Positions 50,948 to 64,000 of a DNA stretch of 64,000 nt are shown here, one piece after another. The first letter of the stretch is position 1, and the number at the start of each line of letters is the position of its first letter. The notes under the pieces are model-generated. The model saw only the letters and a list, made by a program, of their open reading frames with translations, searched no databases and had not been told where the DNA came from. The DNA comes from Balanoglossus misakiensis (Eukaryota; Hemichordata), in contig CM082593.2 in the NCBI GenBank assembly GCA_040954595.2, positions 5,704,001 through 5,768,000 of the forward strand, written 5' to 3'. A program made the position numbers and the translations under genes.

Positions 50948-53900
50948 TCGATTCAACAAACGCAAAACGCACGCGCACAATTATCCACCAAAAACGATTT
51001 CGGCTAATTCTTGACAGAGGGTAATACACCCAGTAGCCTAGTTCCAAGGCGTATCCAGAGCAATACAAATATTAAATTTAATGGTGCGTGATTACTTTTG
51101 GGAATAGTACCTGTAATTACATTTTGAGCCAATTAATAATAAAGATGTCGCCAGTTAGAGAACTGTAGTAAACTTCAATGAGCGGATTCCCAAAGCGCGT
51201 GACCATATATACTGTGACAGTCATCTTGTGTGGGCAGTGAGACGGAGTTACTTTGCTTCAAGGAATTGATCGATCGATAACTGGATTGCGAATCTCTAGG
51301 ATTCGCGGGGGTGTACATGGACAATATCTATCCCGCGAAAGTGTCCCAGTTATCCTTGTAGACGCTAAGTTGTACCTTACTTAACTTTCAAGTAAAGCGA
51401 GTGCGCCTGTACAACAGTAGCCGGGCCCGTAACGCGCATGTATGGGCCTGTGCTCAGCCAGCGCGACGAACTTCACACACGCGCGTGCGGTTTTGCGGGA
51501 ATGACAAACCGGTGACTCATCCAAACTGATCTGAAAAGGGATATTCCAGGTACCTCCAAAGTCAGCTGACCAAACTAGTCTCACTTTTAAAAACCAAAAG
51601 TACATTTTCCAGTGAAGCAATACTACTACCACTGCGCCCCAGTTGTCATAAATGCATGTTGTCGCCGCGCAGGCTTCCTTCGAACATGCGGACGCCATCT
51701 TGCAATTGCCCACAAGTTCTAAAACGACTGATAATCGTCAAAGAATTATGAATGATATATTTTACATTTCTGGTTGAACCCCAAGAATATGATAATATCC
51801 TAGAATTCGACGTTCTTGTTTGAATCTGGCACAAAAAAGTGTCGAAAACTATTAAAAGTGAAATATTGCAAGCCTAGACGAAAATTACACACTATTCTCA
51901 AAACCCATACTTACCGAACTGACAAAAATACGGAAAATATGAAAAATTCATCATGATGAAACGTTTTTTGAAAGTCCAACGAAGAAAAATTTGCAGTGAC
52001 GCAAACTTGCTACTGACTAGTACAGGTTTGCAAAGCGAGTATCGCTATCCACCACCTCTGGTTAGCGCAACCGATATCAGTGATCTAACCGTAACCAAGC
52101 CGAAGTCGGACGCTTCTATGGCACTTGTCAGAGCGATTTTCTTTCCGGTCGGCGTGGGTGGACATATTGTTATCGCCCACGCACCTAATAACTCCGATAT
52201 TGTCTTCTGCCATACTTCGCCTTCAAACCAGAAGACCATTTCCATATTGGGAAACCGGTTCACCATCCCCTTTCTGCTGATTGGTCAACGTATGAAGGCT
52301 CGTAATATCCCCGTCCAGCCATTGGCCATTTCACCCACGTGATCCCATCGACGTATGTAGGTCACTGCTTAAGTCTCTGCCTCCCAAGTTTTGCGCCCCT
52401 CTGCTAAAGGAAATAGAATCGCCTACACGATTCGTCCTATATACATGTCCTGCTGATCCGATATACTAGAAGCAACCTGTTGTAATTTGGCTCATTCCAT
52501 GTGAGCGCAAAATACTTTTGAAGGGGTGTGCACGGTGGGAGAGGGGGGTACAACTTTTTGGTTCATTCACTGGTCAGTGGCACACTTTTTGTGTGTGGAC
52601 TGCACGTATACAAGATTAAATCAAGTTAACGTCAAAAGAAGACCTCCTCACAATATGACAATCTGTGGTTTGCGTGGCCACAGTTACATTCATAGCATCA
52701 ACCGCACCAGAAAGTTAAACTAAACATTTTTTCGGGACTTTTTTAACCCGCAAAGAAAGCGAAGCGCAGTCAAGATGGCCGTAGCGACAGTGTATACATG
52801 TGTATGTAAACACTACAGAAGAATGGACGCGTTATTTTAAGTGCTAGCCGAAGAACTCGCTCATGCCTCCTCAACATCTTAACGTCAAATCTCAAACTCT
52901 TGGGCTAACACACACGGAAACCCTACTTTCTACTTAAAACATTGTGTATATACATTATACGTCCAGACTTGGAAGACATTTTGGAGACATTTTAATCTCC
53001 TAGCGCTGATCTAGTCACGTGGTCTGGTAAAAGGTACGGCGATAAGCATCACAGCACGTCACAACACACCACACCATATCGCATCACGATTTTAGTCTCG
53101 CGGGAACACTGAATGGAGACTTATTTAACATAGCGATGCGCGTGTTTGAACATCAGTGCCAATGTCCGACCTAATTACAGGTGATCAGCACTATTTATTA
53201 TTAACACACAAACAGTCGTTCCGCGGTTCATAACATCATAGTGCACGAAGATATAGTGTCATCCAAAAATTAATTATTAAACTGTCAGGAACTGACTGTC
53301 ACTGTCGGGATGAATTAGAGTCACGTGACCCACTCCGCATATTTCACTGTCGCCAGAGAACAGCACGGTTAGTGGGTTAATCATGGGAACATTTATTAAT
53401 TGACGCGACAATCAATTTCACCAATTAACGGAGACGAAAGGCCCAGGGCTTTTCCGGTTGCCTGTCCTTCACCCATAGTCGCCGCGTGAGATAGTCACGA
53501 TGAATGTGACATATATTATCGGAGGATTATTCTCTGTAGATTTTACAAGATGTAATAAAGTATTCTGACGTCACGTGATATGGTTTTGGTCATATGTAAT
53601 TGATTTTCTGCTGCGTTTTTGTCTCGTTTGGAAATGCATCGTCCATACGGGACAGGGATGGGCGGACTCTGACGAACAGTTTTAGAATCACTCATTTCAA
53701 TCATTCTGTAAGTTTCAATCATTTGTTAATACGTGAAGACTACTTTCAGTTATAAATATGAATATGAAGAAACAAACAGGTAGACTTCTGGTTATTGTTG
53801 TTGACATCGTACCCTACATCTGACACAAATCAACAAACTGAGACAAGGAGACAACCGATATATATCATTTTGAGTTATGATAATTACACCTCAGTGTCGT

Positions 53901-54840
53901 GGGCATCCGAAAGAACATATAATGACAAAGGAGGGCTGTTGTTTCGCTTCACAAATTCCTCTGTGAAATTCTCTACTCTTTTTCCACGGAGTTTGTACAC
54001 AAATTTCACAAAGTCGCGCAAAGGTATGACAAAAGGAGGTTTTTCGGACAGAGTGGATATGTAGGTCGAGTATTTGTTCCGACTGGTTGATCAACGTACT
54101 GGTGTTGTACTGAATATTGCGCGACAAGCTATACTCGACTTGTGAACAAAGTCTTGTCTCTTGTACCCAGCTGAATTTTAAGTCCGGAGATACTAGTAAA
54201 TTCGACTGTCAACGACAACAGCGCGTTTATACATGTAAAGACTTGTAGGTGAAGTCGGAAATACTGGTATTTTCAACATGATTTAGAACTATCTTGCGAT
54301 AACAGCTATGATACTACACAGTTACTCTGAAATATTGTCAAATGTTAAAGTTTCATCCATGTCCTGTTTGGTTGACAGTTAACCAACCCGGATGATGTTG
54401 GTGGGAAAGGATTCGCCTTTTAAACGGCGGGTTTAAATCAGGGGGCGATTCACAAAGCTGCAAATTGATCTGGCTCTGCGACAAGACGATCATTCGACGT
54501 TCTCGGGACCCCACTCCGATTCAGTGCTCATTTGCATAACAACGGACAGCTATTAATACACCGTCTTTACATACTTTCCTTTGTTGGGCTAGCCTTAGGG
54601 AGAGAGATTCTTCCCACAGGTGAAATGTGACGTCACTAATATCATGTAAGAGACTTTGGCATGATGCCAAGTCACGTAGACATCTGTCTGAGCTGAACCT
54701 TCCTGACATAATTTCTGGTTATGTCATGTCAAGGGATATTTCAATTTTTAATCAATAGGATTTAGCCATACTAAAGAGTATCAAACTCTAAATATATTCC
54801 GACATTATACACGACATATGTGTTATCAACCACGCTACGA

Positions 54841-54850
54841 GGGGGGGGGG
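54841..54850. repeat. Poly-G tract (10 G)
   Basis: A run of 10 G in non-coding DNA. Confidence 0.85.
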
Positions 54851-56618
54851 TCTTGCACGGGTCAGATTTGGCAATTTTTGTCACGGCTGTACATGTAGAT
54901 ACAGTAGTACATAATTCCATGGGGGTTTCCAGGATGACATCGGTTGAGTAAAGAGAGCTATACAATAAACGATATGCCAAACATCAATATCCTGATGACC
55001 TTTAAAAGTGAATTCGTTTCTCCAATCAGCGTTGAGGGCGTTACGTTCAGTTTCAGCCATGGTTACCATACCATGACCGCGAAATTGGTTGGGTAAATAA
55101 AACGTACGAAATACCACACGCCATCAATTGCTGGCGCTCGTCAACCAGTGACATCCTCTTCCGACATCAACTCTGACCTTAAATGTGACCTTAGAATGAT
55201 ATGTGTGATTTTCAAGCAGTAAACAAACAAAAACAAAAAACTAACGAAGCAATAGTGCAGCGCGCGTTAACTACCTAAATTGACTGCAATTTTCGCATTA
55301 TCCTATATTACAATGATGTTTTATATTAAACGAATTTTAAGTTGTACACGTACAATAAGACAAACGTACAGTTGTGACTAATGACAAAGCAAAGCTGGGC
55401 AACAATACTTCTGGCGAACATGGCCAAAACAGACGTTCTTGACCAGAACAAAAATTTCAAACATGGAAGGAATGGCAAATGTGATACATTGCATGTTAAA
55501 ACCCTTTCCTATATATTGGAAATATGATATATTACCCCCGTAAAGCTAGCGATCTACTGCAAACATTAATATTATGTTTTACTAGTATCGAAAAGGTTTA
55601 TTAGTAATCCCGTTTTATTCCCCTCACATACGCGCTTTGTTTGACCAGCGATCAGTTGTGAGCAATCGTCTAAATACCGCATTTCCTAAGTTCTTTTACA
55701 ACATTTTTTTCTGAGAACAGAGTCAAGAATCATACCTCGGGTCCATACTTGAAGCTATCCAACGGATATTTAAACCTTGCTGATTTTTCCATGCTTTTTC
55801 GCAGCGCCGGCCTTGGAATAAAACAGGCGTCATTTTCCTGGCTCTCGTCCCGTGTACACTACCAGAGCTCCAGCCGTTCGTGACTGAGACACGATCGCGT
55901 CCTGTCACATTTGCAGCAAAGTGACGAACGGCTGGAGCTCTTAAGAGTTCAGAACGTCGAAATCCTCAGATAATCCGTAAAATGCCAATTGCTTTAGCCC
56001 CCAGTTTGGGCGAAGTCTTAAAATAATCGAGCCAGGGTCGCTTTTCGTTGCTGTGACGTCACAAGGATACGGGTTTCGAGGTCGTATCGGGAGAAAATTT
56101 ACATACCGCCGCAGCGCATGCGCACATAGTAATTCTCTGAATTCTGTGAATTCCAGGGCAAGGCTTTTCTACGTAACATGGGGAAAACCCTATTCCTGGT
56201 AACTGGAGTGAATTGAATTCCACGATTAAAATAAACGCAGTGGATTTACAGCTCACGTTTTTCCGAGTAAAGCGCGCCCCTGGAAAGAACAATTCACTGG
56301 AAATTATCTAATTTTCTTCCAAAAGAGCATGTGATGGCGAATCTCGCACTCGGTACGCAGTGGACGAATGCTCGTTTTACTGTGCGTTGGTTCGTACGTG
56401 GACTTGCTGGTTGAGTAAAATTTGGCGCGGTAGGTCTGGGCTCGACTGCCGTGAGTTAAAATACAACTTGATTCCATACAACGCATGAAGACAAGTACTT
56501 CTGGGACATAATGATGCATGATGAATCGGGCGATCTTACTCAGCGCTGTCGTACGACTAGGCTGCAGGCGCGAGATGGACTTTTTGAATGTAAATGTATT
56601 TGTCTTTTAAAGATTAAC

Positions 56619-56664
56619 GTTTGTTTGTTTGTTTGTTTGGTTGTTTGTTTGTTTGTTTGTTTGT
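56619..56664 (+). repeat. GTTT microsatellite
   Basis: About eleven gttt units with one interrupting ggtt. The Leu/Phe/Cys/Val-rich open frames across it are artefacts of the repeat. Confidence 0.95.
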
Positions 56665-59600
56665 ATAATATTGAAACCGAGAAACAAGAGTTTTTTCGGG
56701 AATAAACACAGCCATAACATTAATTGTCTTGGTTGGATCGCAGAGTGTGCCGCCCGACTGTTCACTACAGAAATCGGGAAAGGCCCACATTTGGGAACCG
56801 GTTCAATCCTGATCAAAAGTCCGAAGCCATGGGAAAAACTGATCATGATATCATGACAAAAAAAAATCTCAAGGGCAACATTTACAGACTACGGGCGAAG
56901 AACACTCTGAAACCCGATGAAATATTCGCGCAAAGGCCGGAGAGAGTCTCGGCTTTTGGCGATGTGCATGTTGTCGGATATCAAGCACGTCATCAACTCC
57001 AAGCAACGGCAGCAGAATCTTACTGTCGATAAAGATGTTCCATTCTACGCACACTCGCTGGTGTGAATATATCTCTTAGAATGCGAAATGGATAATTTCA
57101 ACTTGGTTTCCTCTGCAAACAGACTGCAGAGGGGGAGGGGTAAATATCTACAAAACAATTAAAATTCAAACTGGGAACGAGGTATAAGCCGACACCGAGA
57201 CTTTTCAACGCGAGAATTGTAACACATGTACTTGTAAAGAAAACACCGAAACTGTATTCTCTTTCAATGAGACACGGGATGATTCACCGCCAATTGCTTC
57301 CGAACTCTGGGAAAATGTTCAAATCGCATGAAAATACCCGTAAAATGCCTGTAATACCTTTGAAGCAACCGTTTCATATGCAACAAGTGCAGGAAGACTT
57401 GAACAGCGCAGCGGGCGGCCGACTCTAAAGTCGTGTCACCTCGAACATCATGTGGAGCAAACAATCAAAAAAGTTGAACAACCAAACGTAATGTAAAACG
57501 CGAACTGAAAGTTGCAAAATCACATCTTTTCACTTACCATGCGTATTGTGTCTCTCACCTGTCGAACTCTGACAAAATAAGTCTTTAACTTTTATAGAAT
57601 GTATATATAAGCATCGTGGTATGTAAATGTTGTTTTATAGATGCTTTAATTAGAATCCAAGATGGCGGGCATTTTGACGAATCAAAATTTAGCTGATTCA
57701 TTGGAATTTCCGCGAAAGAGATTTTCCAACTGCAACCAAACACTTCTCAAAATAGCGTAATCTGTTGACTTTTTGCTCACTTTAAATGTTTTCTTCAAAT
57801 TTGACCATTATTATTCAACAGAACTGTGGAGAAATGTTTGAGAGGTTTTTGTTTGACTGAATTCCGTCGGCCGAATGCAGTTCAAGTTTTTAATGCATTT
57901 ACACCAAGGGATTGCTTAACACCGCCAGTCACATAAATATCTACTCGATCAAGCTACTGCAGAACGCCGATTTGATTGTCTACCCTATGACAGACTCTTA
58001 ATAAAAATTCTACTGAATTTTAAAGTCCTACATTCAATGTTCTTGTACATTACGATTGTATTGTAGACCATCTTTAGGATTTCTGCACATACTCTTGGGC
58101 ACATGCACTTTGACCCTCTCTACATTTTGGTCATCTCCGTCTCTCTATTTCTCCGATATCTACTTCTCTGCTACCTCTTTCTTTCTATCTCCCTCTGTCA
58201 GTCTCCCTCGCGACTTTTCTACGGTCACAATTTTAGAGTTGTTCAACATTTGGCATGACACAGCTTTCAACATGAAATTGGGTTTTTCTCGCCATAGCAA
58301 TCTCAATGCGTTAAACATGCTCACAATTTATTTTTGGCTGTTTGCAATAGCAGTCCTTTCACAATCTAGCCCTTGTCTGTCATTCTTCCATATTATGTCT
58401 GTTTAATTGCCTGTCTGTCCCTGCCTTCTCACTGTGTCTCTTTCCAAAACCCATCTATCAATAACAATGTGTGTTTTGCTAAAATCATTTCATATAATTC
58501 TGTGAAAAGTTTCAATAAACTTTTCTTCAGTTCGTTCTCTAATCATGTGACAACGATGTACAGAAGTCAGAAAGTGTTATCTGCCGGAAAATTGGCGCCG
58601 AAATCACGTGTGTATGCGATAATAAAAAGCCAGGCATGTGACTTGTGAACGAATCTAGCTATCTCATGGGAGGGCTCACATTACAGTGCGCGATGATTGA
58701 TTTCGCAGCAAGATAAACACTACATTTCAGATTTAAATTAAAATGTATTTTAAAAAGATATTGAACTTTTGCTACTCCACAGAATTGTTATAAAGTAACA
58801 GTTATCTGGGCGATACGGCTGTATTGCCAGTGATATGGCAGAGTTCGTAGAACCCGCCCCGCAGGAAGTCCTTCAGTCCCTGGGAAATGTGTAGGCCTAT
58901 AACCGTCACATTGGAAGTTCCCAATCCCTCAAAATAGAACGCGCTGCCTGCACAAACAGCTTTCCAGGGATAAACAGTTTGGGATAATATCTCATAAAAA
59001 CTGATTATGCTGGTTGGGTGAGATACTCTCAAGATGTGGAATGTCAGAAAATGAGCTTAATACTTAATACACCGAGTGGGAGTTTAAAAGTCCAGTCATG
59101 TGACTTGTGGGTACAGGAGGGTGGGTGGGTCAGATGATTTTGACGCAAAAATATGTTTGCGCTTATTTTGTCTCTAATTCCCCAAACTAGAGGGGGGGGA
59201 TATTTAATAGGATTTATCCACACTAAGAATAAATGTAGAATAAATGCGGTTCGTGTGATTTATATCCAATGGTTAATTTCTAAACTGGTCTTTCTCGGCC
59301 ACGCCTTGATCGGCGACAGATGTTTCTTGACTAAATGTTCAAAACACATCATCGCATTAAATGGCATTTCCATGGCAACCGACTCACGTAATTCCACCTT
59401 GTGACTCATCAATTCAGTAATGTCGTCACCCGCAATAGTAATTCAACAATAATAGTGTAAACACAGCTCTATTTTATTTTTTTGCTGGTGGACTGAAAAG
59501 GCATTTGCTGGCGTTAAAATGCGTCGTGAACGAATAAGGAATATGGATGGGCGTATTTATTAATCGCCAATGTAACTTCGGGGGTTACTCATTACTGCAT

Positions 59601-60894
59601 GTCTCCAAAATTACGTATCTCCAATCTCCGGAGAATTGTGAGCTTAATTCTATGAATTCTGGATGATGCCACGTGACCGCCGGCGTCGATGGGAGTGGGC
59701 TGGGCAGAATACTATCACAGAAAATGGACAAGTCAACTAGTAAAAAGTTCTAAGTTTCAGATCACACGGTGTTGAAATTTCGTGCGCGATACGGCACTGA
59801 AAACTCGGAGCGGTCGCAAAACCACCACAAGGGCCTGGACAAATGAAGTCTCCGCATTGCGCACGACGTGCGCCGCCAAGCTTTGGTCGTCCGATTTTGG
59901 AATCGACACGCGTTCGTCAACAATGCAGCAACGTGGTTCAAGAAATGGTCATTCCGATCGATTCTCTGAGCTTTGCGCATTCAATTGTGATTTGGGGCAC
60001 AAAACCAGCAACGCACGTGCTTCGGCAGTCTTTATTCCCACAATATCAAATTGAGTAAAAGTTGCATAACAAATTGCGTTAAAACAAAAAAATGGCGTGC
60101 GAATATTAAAAAATTGCGTGCGGGCTGAACATACATGTATATACATCATACGAAGCAAATAACCCACGCGCCAAATCTATCATCCAAGTCTGAAATCCAC
60201 AAAGAGCGCCATATTGCTGTGTATTTATTTTCAACTGGGTAAAATCCCTGAAACGTGTTATCCCCATTGTACTGTAACAGCGATGACGGTACTCTCTCAA
60301 TGGAAACAAATCCTTACACGCGAAAAAGCTTCCCAGTGAAAATTCCCCAGGTATTTTGCAGAAAAATATTGTATAGCGTATGTAAAGACCAGACAAAAAA
60401 AAGCCCGTACAAAATATTACACACTGCGTTTAAAATCATTTATGCAAACACTCGACTGATTTCTGCGCAGATATTTGAGTAAACACCGCGCATACACAAA
60501 GAAATGTCAGCTACCGAGCTCGGGTCGCTGTTCGAGTTTGCGGCTGAAAAGCATTCCACGGCAGGTCTGATAGGCTGTGTTATTTTCAATAGGTGTCCTG
60601 ACAAAGTTTGTTCAAGGTAACCGCTCGCGCTCCCCATCGTCATGGAAACGCAGTGGACGCGACTGTCTAAGCGCCCGAGTCGACGCAGAGGCCAACACAA
60701 TGAAGCGAAGTAAGCCGTGTGTGTATACATCGGCCAAAAGCTTACCTGTCGGTGCAAATCGACGGAGGAACTCGGGATATCACCAGCGATCGAGTCCAGC
60801 AAGTTTGGCCAAGTGTTTTCCTTAGCGCACGGCCACATCTGCAGCCCAGTGTCTGACAGCATTCACAAAGCAATTCGTAGAATATGATCTCAGA

Positions 60895-61110
60895 TTCCGG
60901 GAAATACCTCGGACCTCGTTCGAAATCGACCAATCAGAACGCTGAAATGGCCGTCTATCAAAAATGAAGGGTTGTGATAGGCTCATGCTGAGGCCACGCC
61001 CACGCTATCATCCAATCACTAACTCGGCAAGGCATTTTGATAAAACGCGGGGTTGTGGCATAAAATTGACAAGAATTTGATTGTGGGGATTCCCGTGTTG
61101 CTATATAAAG
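60895..61110 (+). promoter_or_regulatory. Promoter-like cluster: GAS, two CCAAT boxes, kappaB site, TATA box
   Basis: In plus-strand order: ttccgggaa at 60895-60903 fits the STAT/GAS consensus TTCNNNGAA. CCAAT occurs at 60930 and 61012 in the same orientation. A gccacgcccac element lies near 60993. ggggattccc at 61085-61094 is a perfect kappaB consensus. ctatataaag at 61101-61110 is a TATA box seven bases later. Spacing suggests a plus-strand start near 61135. No coding exon is recognised downstream within the window. Motifs this short occur by chance, so the call rests on their clustering. Confidence 0.35.
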
Positions 61111-62545
61111 CAACAATCAAAAGTATGTCGAGTCACAAGATGATTCTCACGTAGTCTTTATATGCCGTGGTTACCATGGCGAACCGTATTTCCACGTAAC
61201 AATTCTAGAATTTATAAATATGTCGAATTCTCCATTTTATAGCGATACTGTTATATTTTGATTAACGTACAGGTTAATCCTTTCAACAAGTCATCTTATC
61301 GATCGCGCAACAAAGCGCTGTAAAACACCTCTGCAAACAATTTAATCCAGCCAGCTGTCATATATATCGACATAATACGTCCACTGTTGTGGCCCTTTGG
61401 CTTATTCTACGAATGTCCTGAGTTGAAACGCCCTTGCCTGCAGGACGAAAGCTGTGTCAGACAAGCGCTCTTTGATGTTGGTTGTAAACAATATCAGCAC
61501 AATCTCGGTATCAAATGGGGGTTCATAATCGAACCTGAAGACAACAATAAAATAAAGTACTCGCGATCTCTGACATTTACTAGTGAAACACCGCTATATA
61601 AATATCATGACGGACTGTTTTATTACGGTGACGATGCATTTGTCAGACTGTACTGACCCCTGACCCCATATAACTGTCTCTCTCTGTGCAGGTCATGTGA
61701 CAAAATAACATCCGACTGCGCAGCATACACAATGAATATTCTGCGGAATAAGGGTGTGTGTGTAAGCTCAGCTGCGCTACCGTGAATACAAGGGGTCGGG
61801 TTTTACCGCAATTTTATTTTGCTAGACTCATCATGCTTGTCGTTTCTAGGGGGTCCATTTGTGCGTCGTGCAGGAGAGCATGTCTCCAAGTATGTTTTCA
61901 CTTTGCAGGTGAATACGATTTCAGAGATCTAGAAAAGCTGCGGACGCATACGATATAGGAACGGGCGTTTTCATTTTTATGCTAGTATAGGCCTAGTGTA
62001 TACTAGTAACTGAAGTGAGCGCAGACACATGACGCAATGCGTTCACCTTTCAGTGACCTCAACAATGAATACAATTCCTGGAACAGTTGCTGATTACATC
62101 ATCGATCTAGCAACAAAGGAGCTTCGTGAAATCACTCGCATCGATCAACGTGTTCCAGTTAGTCCAAAATCGACGTGCGGCGAGAAGACCAGGGCGACCC
62201 GTTCAATGAAAATGTCTAAGTTCTCAGAATCGAATAAATTTGCAATACTGCGTGCGTGCGACAGGTCCAGAATCCGCCGCCTTGCGCATGCATGCTTTCG
62301 TTTCACCGAAAATGCGGCGAAGTTCAGTTGCATTTTTGCTATCAGTTCGCAGTAAAGTGCACCAGTCGTCTCCATCGGCTGTTTAGTTACGACATTGCCG
62401 CCGGATGGGCTGGTGCAAGAGGCAGTCGCGTGGCAATGGCAGAAAACGGTGAGCGCAAACCTAACGATGCACTTAGAGTCGTGTATGCTTTTCATTGTCA
62501 ACCCTATGCAGACATTGTCCAATTCACTGGGAGGACCGACCACGA

Positions 62546-62557
62546 CCCCCCCCCCCC
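62546..62557. repeat. Poly-C tract (12 C)
   Basis: A run of 12 C, the first of three homopolymer runs within 300 bases. Confidence 0.9.
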
Positions 62558-62617
62558 TCCGGAAATGTTTGTGGAGGGACAGGGACCAACGTGGGCTAAT
62601 GCACGAGATGATTTTTG

Positions 62618-62630
62618 CCCCCCCCCCCCC
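62618..62630. repeat. Poly-C tract (13 C)
   Basis: A run of 13 C, 60 bases after the previous C tract. The Pro- or Gly-rich open frames across both are artefacts. Confidence 0.9.
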
Positions 62631-62767
62631 AAACCTACGCATGAGTGTGTCATGCATGTGTTGCACTGGAGAGAAATGTGTTTGTTTGCATTTAATAGCT
62701 TTGTTTCCTCAACACCGTCATGCATAATATGTGCAGTTTCACCAAATAGCCCTAGCTTTGTTAAATT

Positions 62768-62833
62768 GTTGGTTGGTTGGTTGGTTGGTTGATTGATTGG
62801 TGGGCTAGAGACTCGCGGTTGGGGGGGGGGGGG
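62768..62833. repeat. GGTT/GATT microsatellite followed by a G tract
   Basis: Five to six ggtt units pass into gatt units at about 62768-62801. After a short unique spacer comes a G run at about 62821-62833. Confidence 0.88.
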
Positions 62834-64000
62834 TAAGAGCGAGATGCATAGGGATGCAAAGACAATCATCTGAGCCGTAATTTTCTTACATTTTATCGAA
62901 TATTTGGGGGGAAACTCAAACGACCAGTTTCAACCAAAAAGACTGACTTCATAAACTTCTGCTACCTCTCTACGGATTTATTCCTTGAACAGTTATCTTT
63001 CGACTCTGTCACTTTTTCAGTTTAGTGGAAAACAAGAATTAACATATCTTATCTTTGAGCGATCTGCTATAAAAGCAAGTTTCTGGGCTTGTAGAACTTG
63101 GAAAGAGGATTCTCTGAACTGCGTGTCTACACCGCGATCAATATTTCGTTTTAACTTCCCCTACTGCGCATGACCGCACGCAGAAATGGGCCAACAGGTA
63201 CTTTGAACTCCGTACGCTCTTCTGTAGTTCTGTTTTCGGAAGTTGTATCGATTTCAGAAGAACGTTTTCTTTCACGGGAATTATATCAAGACTAAATGGC
63301 GTGGAAAGAGAACACATTGCGAAAAACAATCATCGAAACCTAACGTCTTGGCGACCAGAATTACTACAGAGGCGTGGCGCGGCTGTCTGCCATAGTTATA
63401 CACGCAAAGGTTCATGGGACAGAAATTGCACGTTTAAATTCTCCCCATAACATACATATGGGCCATCTGTTGCACGTCGAGTGGGTTATAATTAATTTCG
63501 CCGTATTTCATAGCAAAATATTTTGCGACGTGTGTTTTATTGTCTCGGCTAAAATGCTCACCGATCACTGGTTTCATTGTTAGTGAAATGCATTTCTTTT
63601 TCACTCGTGTTATTGCATAAATTTCTGTTTGGGAGTTATATATGACGACTTCATCGTCCATAACCTAAATTTAACAGTACAATGCTTCTTATTTATATAC
63701 TAGTATCTCATATTTGATTACAAATGATCTGAGCATGATTTTTATTGACCAATATGAGCTTAAGTTCATGAATAATATTCCTCATTTTTTATCGAGTTCA
63801 AAACTTTACAAGCCAACTCTCCAGAGAAATGCGAAAGAGAGTCGTTGAAATTGTCGCTGTGGTTACAGAAGACTATCTTGTGAAAGTTCTGACAAAAAAT
63901 GAAACTGTCGATCTTAAAATGATAGAAATGCCGAGACGCGTAAGTGGCCTAAACTAATTGAATTCGGAAAGCTGACAAGTGTTTACTGGGGATCATTTTC

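Larger units (their letters stand above)
50041..63999. other. 14-kb region without recognisable coding genes
   Basis: I read the open frames on both strands and recognise no conserved protein domain or consistent exon chain. The region should contain the 5' non-coding exon and promoter of the IRF gene. The other contents I can support are homopolymer tracts, tetranucleotide microsatellites and a promoter-like cluster near 61 kb, listed separately. Several aagatggc phrases (for example minus strand near 51700, plus strand near 52785 and 57659) resemble YY1/start-codon contexts. Confidence 0.6.

Noticed and set aside
51381-51713. Minus-strand frame beginning aagATGGCGTCC as a possible first coding exon of IRF
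   Set aside because: The start context is good, but I could not find a donor that joins it in phase to the IRF exon at 50040. IRF proteins of this type begin just before the DNA-binding domain.
51953-52342. 129-aa plus-strand open frame
   Set aside because: Open on both strands in overlapping frames, with no recognisable domain; probably chance.
56790-56815. ggttcaatcc resembling a tRNA T-loop (B box)
   Set aside because: No matching A box, acceptor stem or anticodon arm could be found at the right distances.
60440-60862. 140-aa minus-strand open frame
   Set aside because: No family resemblance and no splice context. It is in promoter-like DNA near 60.9 kb.
61387-61656. 89-aa open frame downstream of the TATA/kappaB cluster
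   Set aside because: It begins at TTG rather than ATG and has no known motif. Its position alone does not make it a gene.
62145-62792. Pro/Gly-rich open frames on both strands
   Set aside because: They run through poly-C and poly-G tracts, so composition explains them.

Overview
The window looks like nuclear DNA of an invertebrate animal, probably a marine deuterostome (echinoderm, hemichordate or amphioxus-like). The reasons are short exons with GT/AG introns, AT-rich intergenic DNA, an interferon regulatory factor gene, and frequent 'taggccta'-type words that I associate with ambulacrarian genomes. The species cannot be fixed from sequence alone. Gene models were built by hand from splice sites, reading phase and family motifs. 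Exon coordinates are in the entries.

Layout. (1) 0-8.6 kb (+): two tandem inositol polyphosphate multikinase (IPMK) genes. The first is cut by the window edge (last three coding exons, 130-1250). The second is complete (five coding exons, 4228-8615, 472 aa). (2) 9.7-14.7 kb (+): a 13-exon DEAD-box RNA helicase of the DDX21/DDX50 type (697 aa). (3) 15.2-38.5 kb: a 23-kb satellite array of about 260 copies of an 87/88-bp unit. It has two unit classes, two orientation switches (about 16.76 and 33.88 kb) and nested higher-order repeats of 11, 12, 17, 22 and 23 units. (4) 39.1-40.5 kb (-): an intact, intronless gene for the beta subunit of mitochondrial processing peptidase (482 aa). (5) 43.6-50.0 kb (-): a nine-coding-exon IRF1/2-like interferon regulatory factor (451 aa from the preferred start). 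(6) 50-64 kb: no recognisable coding gene. It holds homopolymer tracts, microsatellites and one promoter-like cluster (GAS, CCAAT x2, kappaB, TATA) at 60.9-61.1 kb.

The genes do not form one pathway. IPMK makes inositol phosphates in cytosol and nucleus, DDX21 acts in nucleolar RNA metabolism, MPP-beta cleaves mitochondrial presequences, and IRF is a transcription factor. The most unusual structure is the satellite. It lies between the convergent 3' ends of DDX21 and the MPP-beta gene, contains large inverted junctions, and shows clear traces of recent block amplification. The array orientation and block order depend on the assembly being right.
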